This document shows, in pieces, positions 42,122-50,505 of a stretch of 53,785 bases of DNA; the first letter of the stretch is position 1; each line of letters begins with the position of its first letter. A program made the position numbers and the translations under genes. The notes below the pieces were generated by a model, which was not told where the DNA came from, did not search any database, and saw only the letters and a list, made by a program, of their open reading frames with translations. This stretch comes from Alphaproteobacteria bacterium. GTDB lineage: Bacteria; Pseudomonadota; Alphaproteobacteria; Rhizobiales; JAJFHC01. The stretch covers positions 1 through 53,785 of the forward strand of contig JAJFHD010000062.1 in assembly GCA_021775805.1 (NCBI GenBank). Direction: 5' to 3'.

Positions 42122-42769
42122 TCAGCCGGCGTTCAGGGCGTCTGCTATTTCGCGTGCCAGGGCGCTGATCTCACGAGCGGCGACACTCCTGGCTTGGGTT
42201 TCAAGAACGGTGCGTCCGTCTCCCATGCTCGACGCAAAGGTCACCCGGTTGCCAATCATCGTATCGGCGGAAATCGTGCCCAGTTTCTTGAGCGCTGCCA
42301 CGATCTCACCGGTAATGCGCGCCCGAGAATTGACCTTGTTGAGCACTATCAGCGTGCGCTTCTTCTCCGCACGCGCCATGTCGATTGTGGGTTCCGTCGC
42401 CCACAGGTCAACCGGCGACGGCGCGACCGGGATGAGGACAAGGTCGGCGGTTTCGATCGCGGGCCGGCCGTCTATTCCCATTTTGGGTGGGGTATCGACG
42501 ATGACGATGTCGTTGTTCTTTGCCAGATTCTGAGCCTCATAACGGGCACCCCAGGCGCTCGCCGTCCTCAGATCGATGTCGGAATCCGGCTCGCCGGTCC
42601 GCTCCAGCCGCGCCATGAACCAGCGGCCCAGGCTACCCTGTGGATCCGTATCGAGTATCGCAGTCTGTCTGCCAAGGAGGTTCGAAAAGGCCACGGCCAG
42701 GTGCGCCGCAATAGTCGTCTTGCCGGAGCCGCCTTTCTGCTGGGCGACCGTAATGATTTTTCCAGCCAC
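42122..42769 (-). CDS. Orphan ParA-like ATPase
   Basis: A 215-residue deviant-Walker P-loop ATPase of the ParA/MinD superfamily. The motif QKGGSGKTT is at residues 11-19, the switch I Asp in LDTDPQGSLGRWF, and Walker B in DIVIVDTPPK. No parB gene or parS-like repeats lie beside it, so it is an orphan as often found in alphaproteobacteria, where such proteins position protein clusters, chemoreceptor arrays or carboxysome-like cargo. Its stop lies two bases from the stop of the convergent SMP-30 fusion and no terminator is visible between them. The start is preceded by the divergent region to 43058. Confidence 0.88.
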   Translation of the reverse strand: MAGKIITVAQQKGGSGKTTIAAHLAVAFSNLLGRQTAILDTDPQGSLGRWFMARLERTGEPDSDIDLRTASAWGARYEAQNLAKNNDIVIVDTPPKMGIDGRPAIETADLVLIPVAPSPVDLWATEPTIDMARAEKKRTLIVLNKVNSRARITGEIVAALKKLGTISADTMIGNRVTFASSMGDGRTVLETQARSVAAREISALAREIADALNAG

Positions 42770-43057
42770 CGGTTCGCGCGCCTCCCTTGCAGGTGCCCTC
42801 CGTCCGCAAAATAGCAGGTCTGCATTGAAATGACGAGTTCACAACAAAGGCAGTGCACAAGTCTGCCTGAGTCATGGAACCGTTTTTTGCTTGGCCATGA
42901 GAGCAAAGCGTTGGCGTCGCCCTCCATTAAGCACTTTGCCTGCACGCCGACGCTTTTGACAACTTTCCCCTCGCTGGGCGGTGGCAACTGGCGTGCTCGC
43001 CAACATGTGATCGTCTATCACCTTTCCCGAGATGGTTTGTCCGGCTAGGTTGCGTGT

Positions 43058-43468
43058 ATGAATCGACTCTCGTTGACAATCTGGGTGATCGCTCTTTTGG
43101 CGCTCGGCTCCATTGTTGCGGTGCCGGACGCTTCGGCGGCGGAACCGGGACTTGTGACGATTTCTGTCAAAGGTGATCATTCCGCCGAACATCAAGATTC
43201 GCTTGCCATTTGCCGCCATTGTCACTGTCTGACGACCGCTCCCGGCGAAAATACACCGGACCGGAAACATGCGGGCAGTCCGGATCGATCCATGCCGGGC
43301 TGTGAGCACGACGAGCAGCACTCCTGTGCCCCGCAAACCGGATTGCCGGATAATGGCCAAATGAGTGTCGCGAGGTTGTCTCAGGCCATGTCCCTGCCTC
43401 GTGCCAACTGGAGGCACGACGACCGTTTCCGGACCGTCTTGTTCAAACCGCCTATTTCTCTGTCCTAG
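43058..43468 (+). CDS. Small secreted Cys/His-rich protein (copper-linked)
   Basis: A 136-residue exported protein. Residues 1-27 are a signal peptide (LTIWVIALLALGSIVAVPDA, cut after ASAA). The mature part contains the metal-binding-looking cluster CRHCHC (around residues 52-57), further CEHDEQHSC and many His and Pro residues, and ends FKPPISLS. The same small, Cys/His-rich exported type with an FKPP end recurs at 49342-49803, beside the copper ATPase gene. Members of the CopL and DUF2946 groups have this size and composition. Function would be periplasmic copper binding or control. The gene stands after a 288-base gap in which I see no operator I can name. Confidence 0.6.
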   Translation: MNRLSLTIWVIALLALGSIVAVPDASAAEPGLVTISVKGDHSAEHQDSLAICRHCHCLTTAPGENTPDRKHAGSPDRSMPGCEHDEQHSCAPQTGLPDNGQMSVARLSQAMSLPRANWRHDDRFRTVLFKPPISLS

Positions 43469-43535
43469 TTGGCCTCTGACAAGCCGGGCTGTTGATCGGC
43501 CCAGTTTCTGCCGAGACAACACGAGAGAGAACCCA

Positions 43536-43685
43536 ATGCTCGAACGACGCACCTTTGTGCTCGGACTGGCCATGACACCCGTCACGCCATCCGACGCACA
43601 AGCCCACAATATCAAGAAAAAGTTCAATCCGAAATTTGCCCCGCAGCCAGAGCCAGCGGTTTTTGCGGGGACAAACTCAAAGTGA
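43536..43685 (+). CDS. 49-residue exported peptide before the L,D-transpeptidase
   Basis: A short open frame beginning MLERRTFVLGLAMTPVTPSD, which has a twin-arginine-like basic end and a short hydrophobic stretch resembling a signal peptide, followed by a Lys/Pro-rich mature part (AHNIKKKFNPKFAPQPEPAV) and a stop. GAGAGAGAA lies five to thirteen bases upstream. The mature part looks like the sequence that precedes the catalytic domain in some alphaproteobacterial L,D-transpeptidases, so it could be a remnant of a duplicated one, or a true small exported protein. The intact L,D-transpeptidase follows 104 bases downstream. Confidence 0.4.
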   Translation: MLERRTFVLGLAMTPVTPSDAQAHNIKKKFNPKFAPQPEPAVFAGTNSK

Positions 43686-43789
43686 ATGCGACGGGCAGTG
43701 CCGCTTCCCGGCGGTTGTACTGCCGTGTCCGTCGATGGAAATACCGCGTCCCCGGCGCGGCTGTGTTGCTGTAACAAGGAGTCTCTGAC

Positions 43790-44527
43790 GTGATCAGAAA
43801 CAAGATAATTGGCGAGCAGGTCGCGCCGTCCGGCCCCCATTTGACGCGCCGCCTGGTGGTCGGTGGCGTCCTTGCCGGCGCTTTGGCCGGCTGTACAAGG
43901 ACAGCTGCGTCCGTTTTTCAAGAGGAAATTATTGATCCAGTCGCCGGTTCATCGATGTACGGCCAGCTGAATGACGAAGAGTTTCCGGTTCCCGCGGTCA
44001 ACCTGTCGCAAGTGGAGCGCGTTTACTACCGTCGCCAGGTCGATCACAAAATCAGTGAAAAGCCTGGAACGATCGTTGTCGATCCACACAACAAGTTTCT
44101 CTATCTGGTCGGGCAGAACGGCTCGGCCATGCGTTACGGAATCGGCGTAGGCCGGCAGGGGTTTTCCTGGAATGGCCGCGCCAAAATCGGGTGGAAAAGA
44201 AAGTGGCCAAAGTGGACGCCACCCGCCGAAATGATTGCGCGGCAGCCAGAACTCGTCAAATACGAAAATGGCATGGATCCAGGACTGGACAATCCGCTGG
44301 GTGCCCGGGCACTTTATCTGTTTCAGGATGGCAAGGACACGCTTTTCCGGATTCATGGAACGAGCGAGGCATACAGCATCGGAAGGGCTGTTTCCAGCGG
44401 CTGTATCCGATTGCTCAACCAGGACGTGATTGATCTCTACGATCGCGCTAAAAGCGGAGCCTCTGTGATTGTACTCGGGTCGTCCGGCCAAATCGCTCAA
44501 ACGACGGGACATGGCCACAATGGCTAG
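43790..44527 (+). CDS. L,D-transpeptidase (ErfK/YbiS/YcfS family), probable lipoprotein
   Basis: A 245-residue periplasmic cross-linking enzyme. The catalytic domain has GTIVVDPHNKFLYLVGQNG at the start (residues 93-111), His189 in LFRIHGTSE, and the active-site Cys205 in AVSSGCIRLLN, the full YkuD signature. The N terminus has RR at 20-21 and ends in LAGC with Cys35, a lipobox, so it is likely an anchored lipoprotein. It starts at GTG 43790, supported by AAGGAG ten bases upstream. It could link peptidoglycan stems or anchor outer-membrane proteins. Its stop lies beyond the start of the cytochrome gene (17-base overlap). Confidence 0.88.
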   Translation: MIRNKIIGEQVAPSGPHLTRRLVVGGVLAGALAGCTRTAASVFQEEIIDPVAGSSMYGQLNDEEFPVPAVNLSQVERVYYRRQVDHKISEKPGTIVVDPHNKFLYLVGQNGSAMRYGIGVGRQGFSWNGRAKIGWKRKWPKWTPPAEMIARQPELVKYENGMDPGLDNPLGARALYLFQDGKDTLFRIHGTSEAYSIGRAVSSGCIRLLNQDVIDLYDRAKSGASVIVLGSSGQIAQTTGHGHNG

Positions 44528-44990
44528 GAAGCTGATTCCATTCGCTGGTGCGGGCATCCTTGTTATTGCAGTTCTGGCAGCATCAGTAAGTGTCTTCTCC
44601 GGCGATGAAAAGGGTCTGCTTCGACCCGACGATGCCCGCATCATTGCCCAGGGCCGTGAGATCTATCGAGAAAATTGCGCATCCTGCCACGGTAAGAATC
44701 TGGAAGGGCAACCCGAATGGAAAACACACGGTCCGGATGGCAAATTGCCAGCCCCGCCACACGACGATTCGGGTCACACATGGCACCATGCCGACCAGCT
44801 TCTGTTTGATCTCACCAAGTTCGGACTCAAGAAATTCGCCGGAGAAGACTACAAATCGAACATGCCAGCTTATGAGACGGTCCTAACTGACGCAGAGATC
44901 ATAGCGGCATTGTCGTTCATCAAGAGCCGATGGTCAGAAGGTATTCGGGCACGTCATGACAGAATGAACGCAGCGTCAAAGCAAAATTAG
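44511..44990 (+). CDS. Membrane-anchored single-heme cytochrome c
   Basis: A 159-residue c-type cytochrome. Residues about 8-30 are a signal or anchor helix (LIPFAGAGILVIAVLAASVS). The heme motif CASCHGK lies at residues 56-62, and Met118 in YKSNMPAYE is the likely sixth ligand. The fold is like the cytochrome c family associated with alcohol dehydrogenase or oxidase subunits. ATG 44511 overlaps the end of the transpeptidase gene; ATG 44520 is an alternative. It could deliver electrons to a terminal oxidase or receive them from a periplasmic copper or sulfur enzyme. Confidence 0.85.
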   Translation: MATMARKLIPFAGAGILVIAVLAASVSVFSGDEKGLLRPDDARIIAQGREIYRENCASCHGKNLEGQPEWKTHGPDGKLPAPPHDDSGHTWHHADQLLFDLTKFGLKKFAGEDYKSNMPAYETVLTDAEIIAALSFIKSRWSEGIRARHDRMNAASKQN

Positions 44991-45081
44991 GTTCGCAGAT
45001 CGACTTAAGCATCGCATCTGATCAGTCGTGTTCTGGCGACTTACCTACAATGAAATGGTTGCGGAAATGAATCCGGTACGT

Positions 45082-45777
45082 TTAGGTTTGTGAACGACTG
45101 TGTTGAATTCTCTTAACAACAGCAATCAGAACCGGCACCAGCGTCAGACCGCCCAATGCGATCACAGAGATCATGATTCGGCTCGATTCCCCGGTCGTCA
45201 TTTCATCTCCGAAATGTGCCAGAAGAAAGCTGGACGGTATGACGCCGGCAAGGGTCGCGACGGCGAACCGCCAGAATGCGATCGAGGTCAGGCCAGCGGC
45301 ATAACTTATGATGTCGAAGGAAATGAAAGGCAGAAGACGGCTCACAAATACAAAACCCATCATCGCGTTCTGAGACCCAAGCCAGCCAAGTGAAATTTTG
45401 CCTCCAAACCACCCTTTGACAACATCATGCCCAAGAAAGCGCGCTATGAAAAACGCAGCAAGCGCACCAAGTTCAGCACCTGCGATCACGTAGGCCGTAC
45501 CCCAGTAGTGTCCGTAAGCAGCACCGGCGGTGACAGCAATGGGAGCGCTGGGAAGCGGACTTGCAACGATGGCGATCGTCATGAGCGTTACGATTGCGGC
45601 CGGACCGTATGGACCGATATCCGTTATCCAGGCCTGCAACTGTATGCCGTCGAAAAGGATGTCCAGGAAACCTGTACGGCTTGCCAGCCAGAAACCGGAG
45701 GCCAGTAATGCAAAGAAACCGAGTGCAACAACGGTTTTGAGTGCCCACTTTCCACCGGTCAATCGATTTGATGTCAT
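45082..45777 (-). CDS. TVP38/TMEM64-family (SNARE-associated) membrane protein
   Basis: A 231-residue inner-membrane protein of the DedA/TVP38 (SNARE-associated Golgi) superfamily. It has about six hydrophobic segments and the conserved stretches SPLPSAPIAVTAGAAYGHYW, then ELGALAAFFIARFLGHDVV, followed by VFVSRLLPFISFDIISYAAGLT, which includes the re-entrant helix and the conserved Arg. Relatives handle lipid flipping or membrane stress. It is read toward the left, divergent from the dsbA-like gene, and shares the 45778-45979 intergenic region containing the MerR-type promoter, although that promoter faces right. Confidence 0.85.
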   Translation of the reverse strand: MTSNRLTGGKWALKTVVALGFFALLASGFWLASRTGFLDILFDGIQLQAWITDIGPYGPAAIVTLMTIAIVASPLPSAPIAVTAGAAYGHYWGTAYVIAGAELGALAAFFIARFLGHDVVKGWFGGKISLGWLGSQNAMMGFVFVSRLLPFISFDIISYAAGLTSIAFWRFAVATLAGVIPSSFLLAHFGDEMTTGESSRIMISVIALGGLTLVPVLIAVVKRIQHSRSQT

Positions 45778-45883
45778 CAGGTGTTCTCCGTCGTCAGGCT
45801 TGCTTTGCCGTCACATTTTCTGACCTGACTTGGCGCGTTTGGGCTATGTCAGATTTTGGAACCGCGGCAGCCTGAAATGCCTC

Positions 45884-45914
45884 TTGACCTTCCACTTGGT
45901 GGAACCGGTATCGT
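45884..45914 (+). promoter_or_regulatory. MerR/CueR-type promoter with 19-bp spacer and operator dyad
   Basis: The -35 box TTGACC (45884-45889) and -10 box TATCGT (45909-45914) are separated by 19 bases, the over-long spacing diagnostic of MerR-family-activated promoters. The spacer contains a perfect dyad TTCCACTTGGTGGAA (45890-45904). The layout closely resembles the CueR-dependent copA promoter of Escherichia coli. It faces the dsbA-like gene (TTG at 45980) and the copper ATPase downstream. No MerR-family regulator gene occurs in the window. Confidence 0.75.
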
Positions 45915-45979
45915 CTGTCTCATGTCCACCCTACATCGTACCTACAATGTGGAACGGTTGAGGCGAAGAGGAAAGAGAA

Positions 45980-46771
45980 TTGGAACGCATTTGGATTAGC
46001 CGGAAGGCTCTGATTTCGGCTGCGGCAAGTGCTGTCATCTTTTTTGCCTTGGCGGCTGGCACGGGCGTTGCCCAGCAGTCCACGCAGGGCGCCGGCAGTG
46101 ATCCCGACCGGCAGCGTATCGAACGCATCGTCCGGGACTACCTTCTCGAAAACCCGGAATTGATGGTCGAGGTCATGCAACGGCTGGAGGCGAAACAGCA
46201 AGCCAGGCGCGATCAACAATTTCAGGAGAATCTGAAACTCGTAAAGGATCAATTGTATGCCGATGAGTCGGTGCCGTTTGTCGGAAACCCTAACGGCAGC
46301 AAGGTTATCGTCGAATTCTCCGATTACAATTGTCCGTACTGCAAACGCACTATGCCGGTCGTCGAACAGGCCGTGAAACAAGACAGCGAGTTGAAGGTAT
46401 ACCTGCGCGAGTTTCCGATCCTTGGCCCGGTCTCTCAGTATGCGGCGGCGGCCGCGCTGGCGGCGAACTTGCAGGACAAATCCAAGTACAACCAGGTCCA
46501 CCGGAAACTGTTCTCGATTGAGGGCAGGCTGACGCCTGAGAAAATTGACAATGCGTTGGGCCAACTCGGTTTGGACATGAAGCGCCTGAAGTCCGCCATG
46601 AATTCGCCGGAGGTGAAAAGCGCGCTTAACCTCAGTTTGCAGCTTGGCCAGATGCTGGGGATAAACGGGACGCCTGCGTTTGTCGGTGCAGGGCGCCTGA
46701 TCCCCGGCGCTGTTTCGGCTGAAGAGTTGAAGGTCTTGGTCTCGCAGGTGGCGGCTGCCGGCGAGAAGTAG
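45980..46771 (+). CDS. Periplasmic DsbA-family thiol-disulfide protein
   Basis: A 263-residue exported thioredoxin-fold protein. Residues 1-31 are a signal peptide ([20 protein letters not shown]). Residues about 40-95 form an N-terminal helical domain similar to the dimerisation part of ScsC/DsbC-like proteins. The active site is Cys118-Pro-Tyr-Cys121 ([13 protein letters not shown]), and cis-Pro lies in [13 protein letters not shown]. The start codon is TTG at 45980, preceded by GAGG eight to twelve bases upstream; no better ATG is in frame. It lies directly behind a copper-responsive-looking promoter and ahead of the copper ATPase, so a role in protecting or repairing disulfides during copper stress, or in delivering copper, is likely. 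Confidence 0.9.
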   Translation: MERIWISRKALISAAASAVIFFALAAGTGVAQQSTQGAGSDPDRQRIERIVRDYLLENPELMVEVMQRLEAKQQARRDQQFQENLKLVKDQLYADESVPFVGNPNGSKVIVEFSDYNCPYCKRTMPVVEQAVKQDSELKVYLREFPILGPVSQYAAAAALAANLQDKSKYNQVHRKLFSIEGRLTPEKIDNALGQLGLDMKRLKSAMNSPEVKSALNLSLQLGQMLGINGTPAFVGAGRLIPGAVSAEELKVLVSQVAAAGEK

Positions 46772-46838
46772 GTTTTTATTTGTTCTGCAATCCGCTCACA
46801 TGCATCGCCGAGCGGATCGCCGATTGAAAGACACAAAC

Positions 46839-49322
46839 ATGACAGCAATCATGCGTGCAGATGACCAGGCGTCGGCGATGGCGGCGCCATTGGTGCGTGA
46901 TCCGGTCTGCGGCATGATTGTCGATCCGCAGGCCGGCAAACACCGGCACCAGCATGACGGTCATGCCTTCCATTTTTGCTGCTCCGGCTGTCACGACAAA
47001 TTTGTTGCCGGCCCGGATGCCTATATCGATGCGGTTGATCCTGTCTGTGGCATGAAAGTGGACCGGGCTTCGGCGCGATATCTGTCAAAACACGACGGTG
47101 AACGCTTCTACTTCTGCTCGCAGACCTGCCATACAAAATTCGACGCTGACCCGGCCGTCTATCTCGGCGACCGGCCTGCGCCTGAACCGATGCCCGAAGG
47201 CACGCTCTATACCTGCCCGATGGATCCGGAAATTGTCACCCGGGAACCCGGTGACTGCCCGATTTGCGGAATGGCGCTCGAGCCGATGATGCCGACCGCC
47301 GATGCCGGGCCGAATCCCGAGTTGATTGATTTCACCCGAAGGTTCTGGATCAGTGCTGCGTTGTCGATCCCGTTGCTGGTTCTGACCATGGGACCGCTTG
47401 TCGGGCTTCCGATTCGCGACTGGATCGGCGAGGCGCGGGCGATCTGGCTGGAGTTTGCCTTGGCGACGCCGGTCGTCGTCTGGGCGGCGGCGCCGTTCTT
47501 CAAACGCGGCTGGTCTTCGGTCGTCAACCGCCGTGCCAACATGTGGACGTTGGTTGCATTGGGTGTGGGTGCCGCCTTCGGCTACAGCGTCGTCGCAACC
47601 CTGGTGCCGGGTGTCTTCCCGCAATCCTTCCGTGCCCAAGGCGGCACGGTCCCGGTCTATTTTGAAGCGGCCGCGGTTATCATTACCCTTGTCTTCCTTG
47701 GCCAGGTTCTGGAACTGCGCGCACGCGAGCGCACCGGATCGGCGATCAGGGCGCTGCTTGACCTGGCGCCCAAGACCGCCCGGCGCATTGCCGATGACGA
47801 TTCCGAAACAGATGTCCCTCTGGAGGAAGTCCTCAGCGGAGACGTGTTGCGCATACGGCCGGGAGAGAGCGTGCCGGTTGACGGTGTTGTCACCGAAGGC
47901 CGGTCCTCGATTGACGAGTCGATGATTACCGGCGAGTCGATCCCGGTCGAAAAAACAGACGGCGACCCGGTGACCGGTGGAACGCTGAACGGCAGCGGTT
48001 CGCTGACCATGCGGGCCCGGAATGTCGGTGCAGACACCATGCTTTCGCGGATCGTGGAGATGGTCGCCAAGGCGCAACGCTCACGGGCACCGATTCAGGG
48101 ACTGGCGGACAAGGTGGCGTCAGTCTTTGTTCCCGCCGTCGTGCTGGTCGCGGTTTTGGCCTTTGGAGCATGGGCGATCTTGGGGCCTGCACCAAGCATG
48201 GTCTATGCCTTGGTGTCTGCGGTATCCGTACTGATTATCGCCTGCCCTTGTGCCTTGGGCCTTGCCACGCCGATGTCGATCATGACCGCCACCGGACGGG
48301 GCGCCCAGGTGGGGGTGCTGATCAGGGATGCCGAGGCTCTTGAACGGTTCGCCGGGGTAGATACGCTGATCGTCGACAAGACCGGCACACTGACCGCCGG
48401 AAAACCGCATCTGACGGACATCGTGGCCGGGAATGGCCTTGATGAAGACCGGCTGCTGGGCCTTGCCGCGTCGTTGGAGCGGGCGTCGGAACACCCGCTC
48501 GCGGAAGCCATCGTGAAAGGCGCCGACGACAGGAACATCGCGTTAGGGCCGGTTCAGGAATTCAACGCCGTCACCGGCAAAGGTGTGACCGGGACGGTCG
48601 ACGGGAAAAAAGCGGCGCTCGGCAACCGGTCCATGATGGCGGATCTTGGTGTCGACGTCCTGCCCCTGCACGAAACCGCCGAAGGGTTTCGGGCACAGGG
48701 AAAGACGGCAATGTATGTTGCGGTTGACGGCACTCTCGCGGGCCTTGTCGCTGTCTCCGATCCCATTAAGAAGACCACGCCTGAAGCAATCGACGCTCTG
48801 CGGCGTGCCGGTCTCAAGATCATCATGGCGACCGGCGACAATGAACGGACCGCACGCGCTGTCGCTGCAAAACTCGACATCGATGAAGTCTACGCCGATG
48901 TTCTGCCCGAGGACAAGAAAGCCCTTGTCGACGCGCTTCACGCCGAAGGCCGCCGCGTGGCGATGGCCGGTGACGGCGTCAACGACGCCCCGGCCCTCGC
49001 GGCCGCAGAAGTCGGTATCGCGATGGGGACCGGTGCGGATGTCGCCGTCGAAAGCGCTGGGATCACGCTGGTGAAGGGCGATCTCAACGGCATAGTCCGG
49101 GCGCGGCACCTGGCCCAGGCCACGATCCGAAACATCAGGCAGAATCTGTTCTTTGCGTTTGTCTATAACGCGGCCGGCGTGCCGATCGCCGCCGGCGTAC
49201 TCTATCCGGTCTCGGGTCTGCTGCTTTCTCCAATGATTGCGGCAGCCGCCATGAGTCTCTCGTCGGTATCCGTCATCAGCAATGCCTTGCGGCTGAGAAC
49301 CGTCAGACTGTCGTTGGATTGA
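46839..49322 (+). CDS. Copper-exporting P1B-type ATPase with YHS and heavy-metal-binding domains
   Basis: An 827-residue copper ATPase. Instead of the usual HMA domains it has two YHS domains (about residues 18-60, [13 protein letters not shown]; and 66-108, [13 protein letters not shown], with CCSGCHDKF and CSQTCHTKF), then a heavy-metal-binding domain (122-150, [20 protein letters not shown]). Membrane metal site CPC is at 469-471 ([13 protein letters not shown]), the phosphorylated Asp in DKTGTLT (513-519), HP in [13 protein letters not shown], and the hinge [11 protein letters not shown]. The start at 46839 is chosen because it begins just before the YHS domain; 46800 and 46851 are in frame too. 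It lies 67 bases after the dsbA-like gene and probably in one transcript with it. Confidence 0.95.
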   Translation: MTAIMRADDQASAMAAPLVRDPVCGMIVDPQAGKHRHQHDGHAFHFCCSGCHDKFVAGPDAYIDAVDPVCGMKVDRASARYLSKHDGERFYFCSQTCHTKFDADPAVYLGDRPAPEPMPEGTLYTCPMDPEIVTREPGDCPICGMALEPMMPTADAGPNPELIDFTRRFWISAALSIPLLVLTMGPLVGLPIRDWIGEARAIWLEFALATPVVVWAAAPFFKRGWSSVVNRRANMWTLVALGVGAAFGYSVVATLVPGVFPQSFRAQGGTVPVYFEAAAVIITLVFLGQVLELRARERTGSAIRALLDLAPKTARRIADDDSETDVPLEEVLSGDVLRIRPGESVPVDGVVTEGRSSIDESMITGESIPVEKTDGDPVTGGTLNGSGSLTMRARNVGADTMLSRIVEMVAKAQRSRAPIQGLADKVASVFVPAVVLVAVLAFGAWAILGPAPSMVYALVSAVSVLIIACPCALGLATPMSIMTATGRGAQVGVLIRDAEALERFAGVDTLIVDKTGTLTAGKPHLTDIVAGNGLDEDRLLGLAASLERASEHPLAEAIVKGADDRNIALGPVQEFNAVTGKGVTGTVDGKKAALGNRSMMADLGVDVLPLHETAEGFRAQGKTAMYVAVDGTLAGLVAVSDPIKKTTPEAIDALRRAGLKIIMATGDNERTARAVAAKLDIDEVYADVLPEDKKALVDALHAEGRRVAMAGDGVNDAPALAAAEVGIAMGTGADVAVESAGITLVKGDLNGIVRARHLAQATIRNIRQNLFFAFVYNAAGVPIAAGVLYPVSGLLLSPMIAAAAMSLSSVSVISNALRLRTVRLSLD

Positions 49323-49341
49323 AAAGGCTGAGCCCCGTGTC

Positions 49342-49803
49342 ATGACACAGAAAAAACAGGACCAGTTTGACAGTAAAGCGCAGACGACAAGGGCATCTGC
49401 CCTGCGAGCCGCAGAGAACGCCTATCGGACGCAGACGTTCAGCGCCCTTGCCGTGCGCTGTCTGTTCGTCGTTGCCCTGGCCTTGTCCATCGGTCTTGCG
49501 GGACTGACCACCGGTCACGCTCATACCGGCCCGGATGACATGGTCCATGACCTGGATCATGCCGCGGGCGCTGCTGTGTCCACATCAGAAGACGACAATG
49601 AAGATTTACCCTGCGGGCGCGGCGATCCTTCCGCCAATTGCAAGGTCGCATGCGAGATGGGGCATTGCGCGGGGGCTGCAATCCTGGCCGCAAAGGTCTT
49701 TCAGGTCGATGCGTGGTCCGTGCAGGACAGGCACAGTCTGTCCGGTGTCGCGCCGCGGCAGGCATCGGGCCTCGGGTTTTTCAAACCCCCTCGAGCCGAG
49801 TGA
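49342..49803 (+). CDS. Small Cys/His-rich membrane-anchored or exported protein
   Basis: A 153-residue protein whose hydrophobic segment (residues 36-54, LAVRCLFVVALALSIGLAGL) is followed by HAHTGPDDMVHDLDHA, then CGRGDPSANCKVACEMGHC. Four Cys and many His, Met and Asp residues suggest copper binding in the periplasm. The end FFKPPRAE resembles the FKPP end of the protein at 43058, and both look like the CopL/DUF2946 type, short exported proteins in copper clusters. It starts 19 bases after the copper ATPase and is probably co-transcribed. Function is inferred from context and composition only. Confidence 0.65.
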   Translation: MTQKKQDQFDSKAQTTRASALRAAENAYRTQTFSALAVRCLFVVALALSIGLAGLTTGHAHTGPDDMVHDLDHAAGAAVSTSEDDNEDLPCGRGDPSANCKVACEMGHCAGAAILAAKVFQVDAWSVQDRHSLSGVAPRQASGLGFFKPPRAE

Positions 49804-49835
49804 TCATTAGGAACGAGCGCGGGCGTGCACGGCCG

Positions 49836-49913
49836 GCGTGAGGGACCGTCGATTGCGCCGATCCAGGAATTGGTGTTGCGCTGGCCGCAATCTCCGGCCG
49901 TCGGTCCTCACGC
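49836..49913. other. Long-range inverted repeat in the 49804-50078 gap
   Basis: GCGTGAGGGACCG (49836-49848) pairs with CGGTCCTCACGC (49902-49913) apart from one bulged G, and an inner ATTGC/GCAAT pair (49852-49856 with 49887-49891) continues the stem. The 78-base structure could be a terminator-like or RNA-stabilising fold between the copper ATPase transcript and the cytochrome genes. The 275-base gap otherwise shows no gene. Confidence 0.45.
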
Positions 49914-50078
49914 TGATCCGGTTCCAGCCGACGCCCTGCCGTTCCACCCTAAAACGCGGCCAGCTGTACCGCACCGAAAAAGGTGCTGTTGCATCCGGTT
50001 GATCCCTGTGCCGGCGACGGCCGTCCCGAATGTCAATTCAAGACGATCTCGCGGGCCCGTTCCACGACGGGAGCAGAA

Positions 50079-50492
50079 ATGAAATTTAGAGACAATCTTC
50101 CCAAGTACCTTGTCATCGGCTTTTTCCTGGTTGGTGCATTTGTTCTCGGCGCCCGGTTTATTGGCAATGGACCGGAAGGTTCAGGAACCGTTGTCGCGGT
50201 TCCGGTGCTCTCCGCCGATGCTAAACAGGGCGGTGCCCAGTTCGAGCGGTTCTGCGCGGCGTGCCATGGGAAAAACGCGTCAGGCTCCGACCAGGGGCCG
50301 CCACTGGTTCACAAGATTTACGAACCCGGTCATCACGCTGACCAGTCATTCATTCTCGCCGCCAAGACCGGCGTACGGGCCCACCACTGGCGTTTCGGCA
50401 ATATGCCTCCGGTGCCCGGTGTGACTGAGCAGCAGATTATCCTGATTACCCGCTATGTGCGCGAGCTTCAGCGCGCCAACGGCATCAATTGA
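50079..50492 (+). CDS. Single-heme cytochrome c
   Basis: A 137-residue c-type cytochrome. Residues about 9-26 form a signal or anchor helix (KYLVIGFFLVGAFVLGARFI). The heme motif is Cys59-Ala-Ala-Cys62-His63 (CAACHGKNASGSDQGPPLVH), and the likely sixth ligand is a Met in FGNMPPVPG. The final helix ITRYVRELQRANGIN is typical of class I cytochromes. GGGAGCAG lies just upstream of the ATG at 50079; the longer reading is rejected. It begins a run of three cytochrome genes, 13 bases before the next, which suggests a joint electron chain near the copper ATPase. Confidence 0.9.
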   Translation: MKFRDNLPKYLVIGFFLVGAFVLGARFIGNGPEGSGTVVAVPVLSADAKQGGAQFERFCAACHGKNASGSDQGPPLVHKIYEPGHHADQSFILAAKTGVRAHHWRFGNMPPVPGVTEQQIILITRYVRELQRANGIN

Positions 50493-50505
50493 AAGGACTT
50501 GAGAA

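Noticed and set aside
42956..42985. Possible second CueR-type promoter upstream of the small secreted protein at 43058
   Set aside because: TTGACA and a TTTCCCC/GGGCGG near-dyad are present, but there is no acceptable -10 box at 19 bases and the dyad is imperfect.
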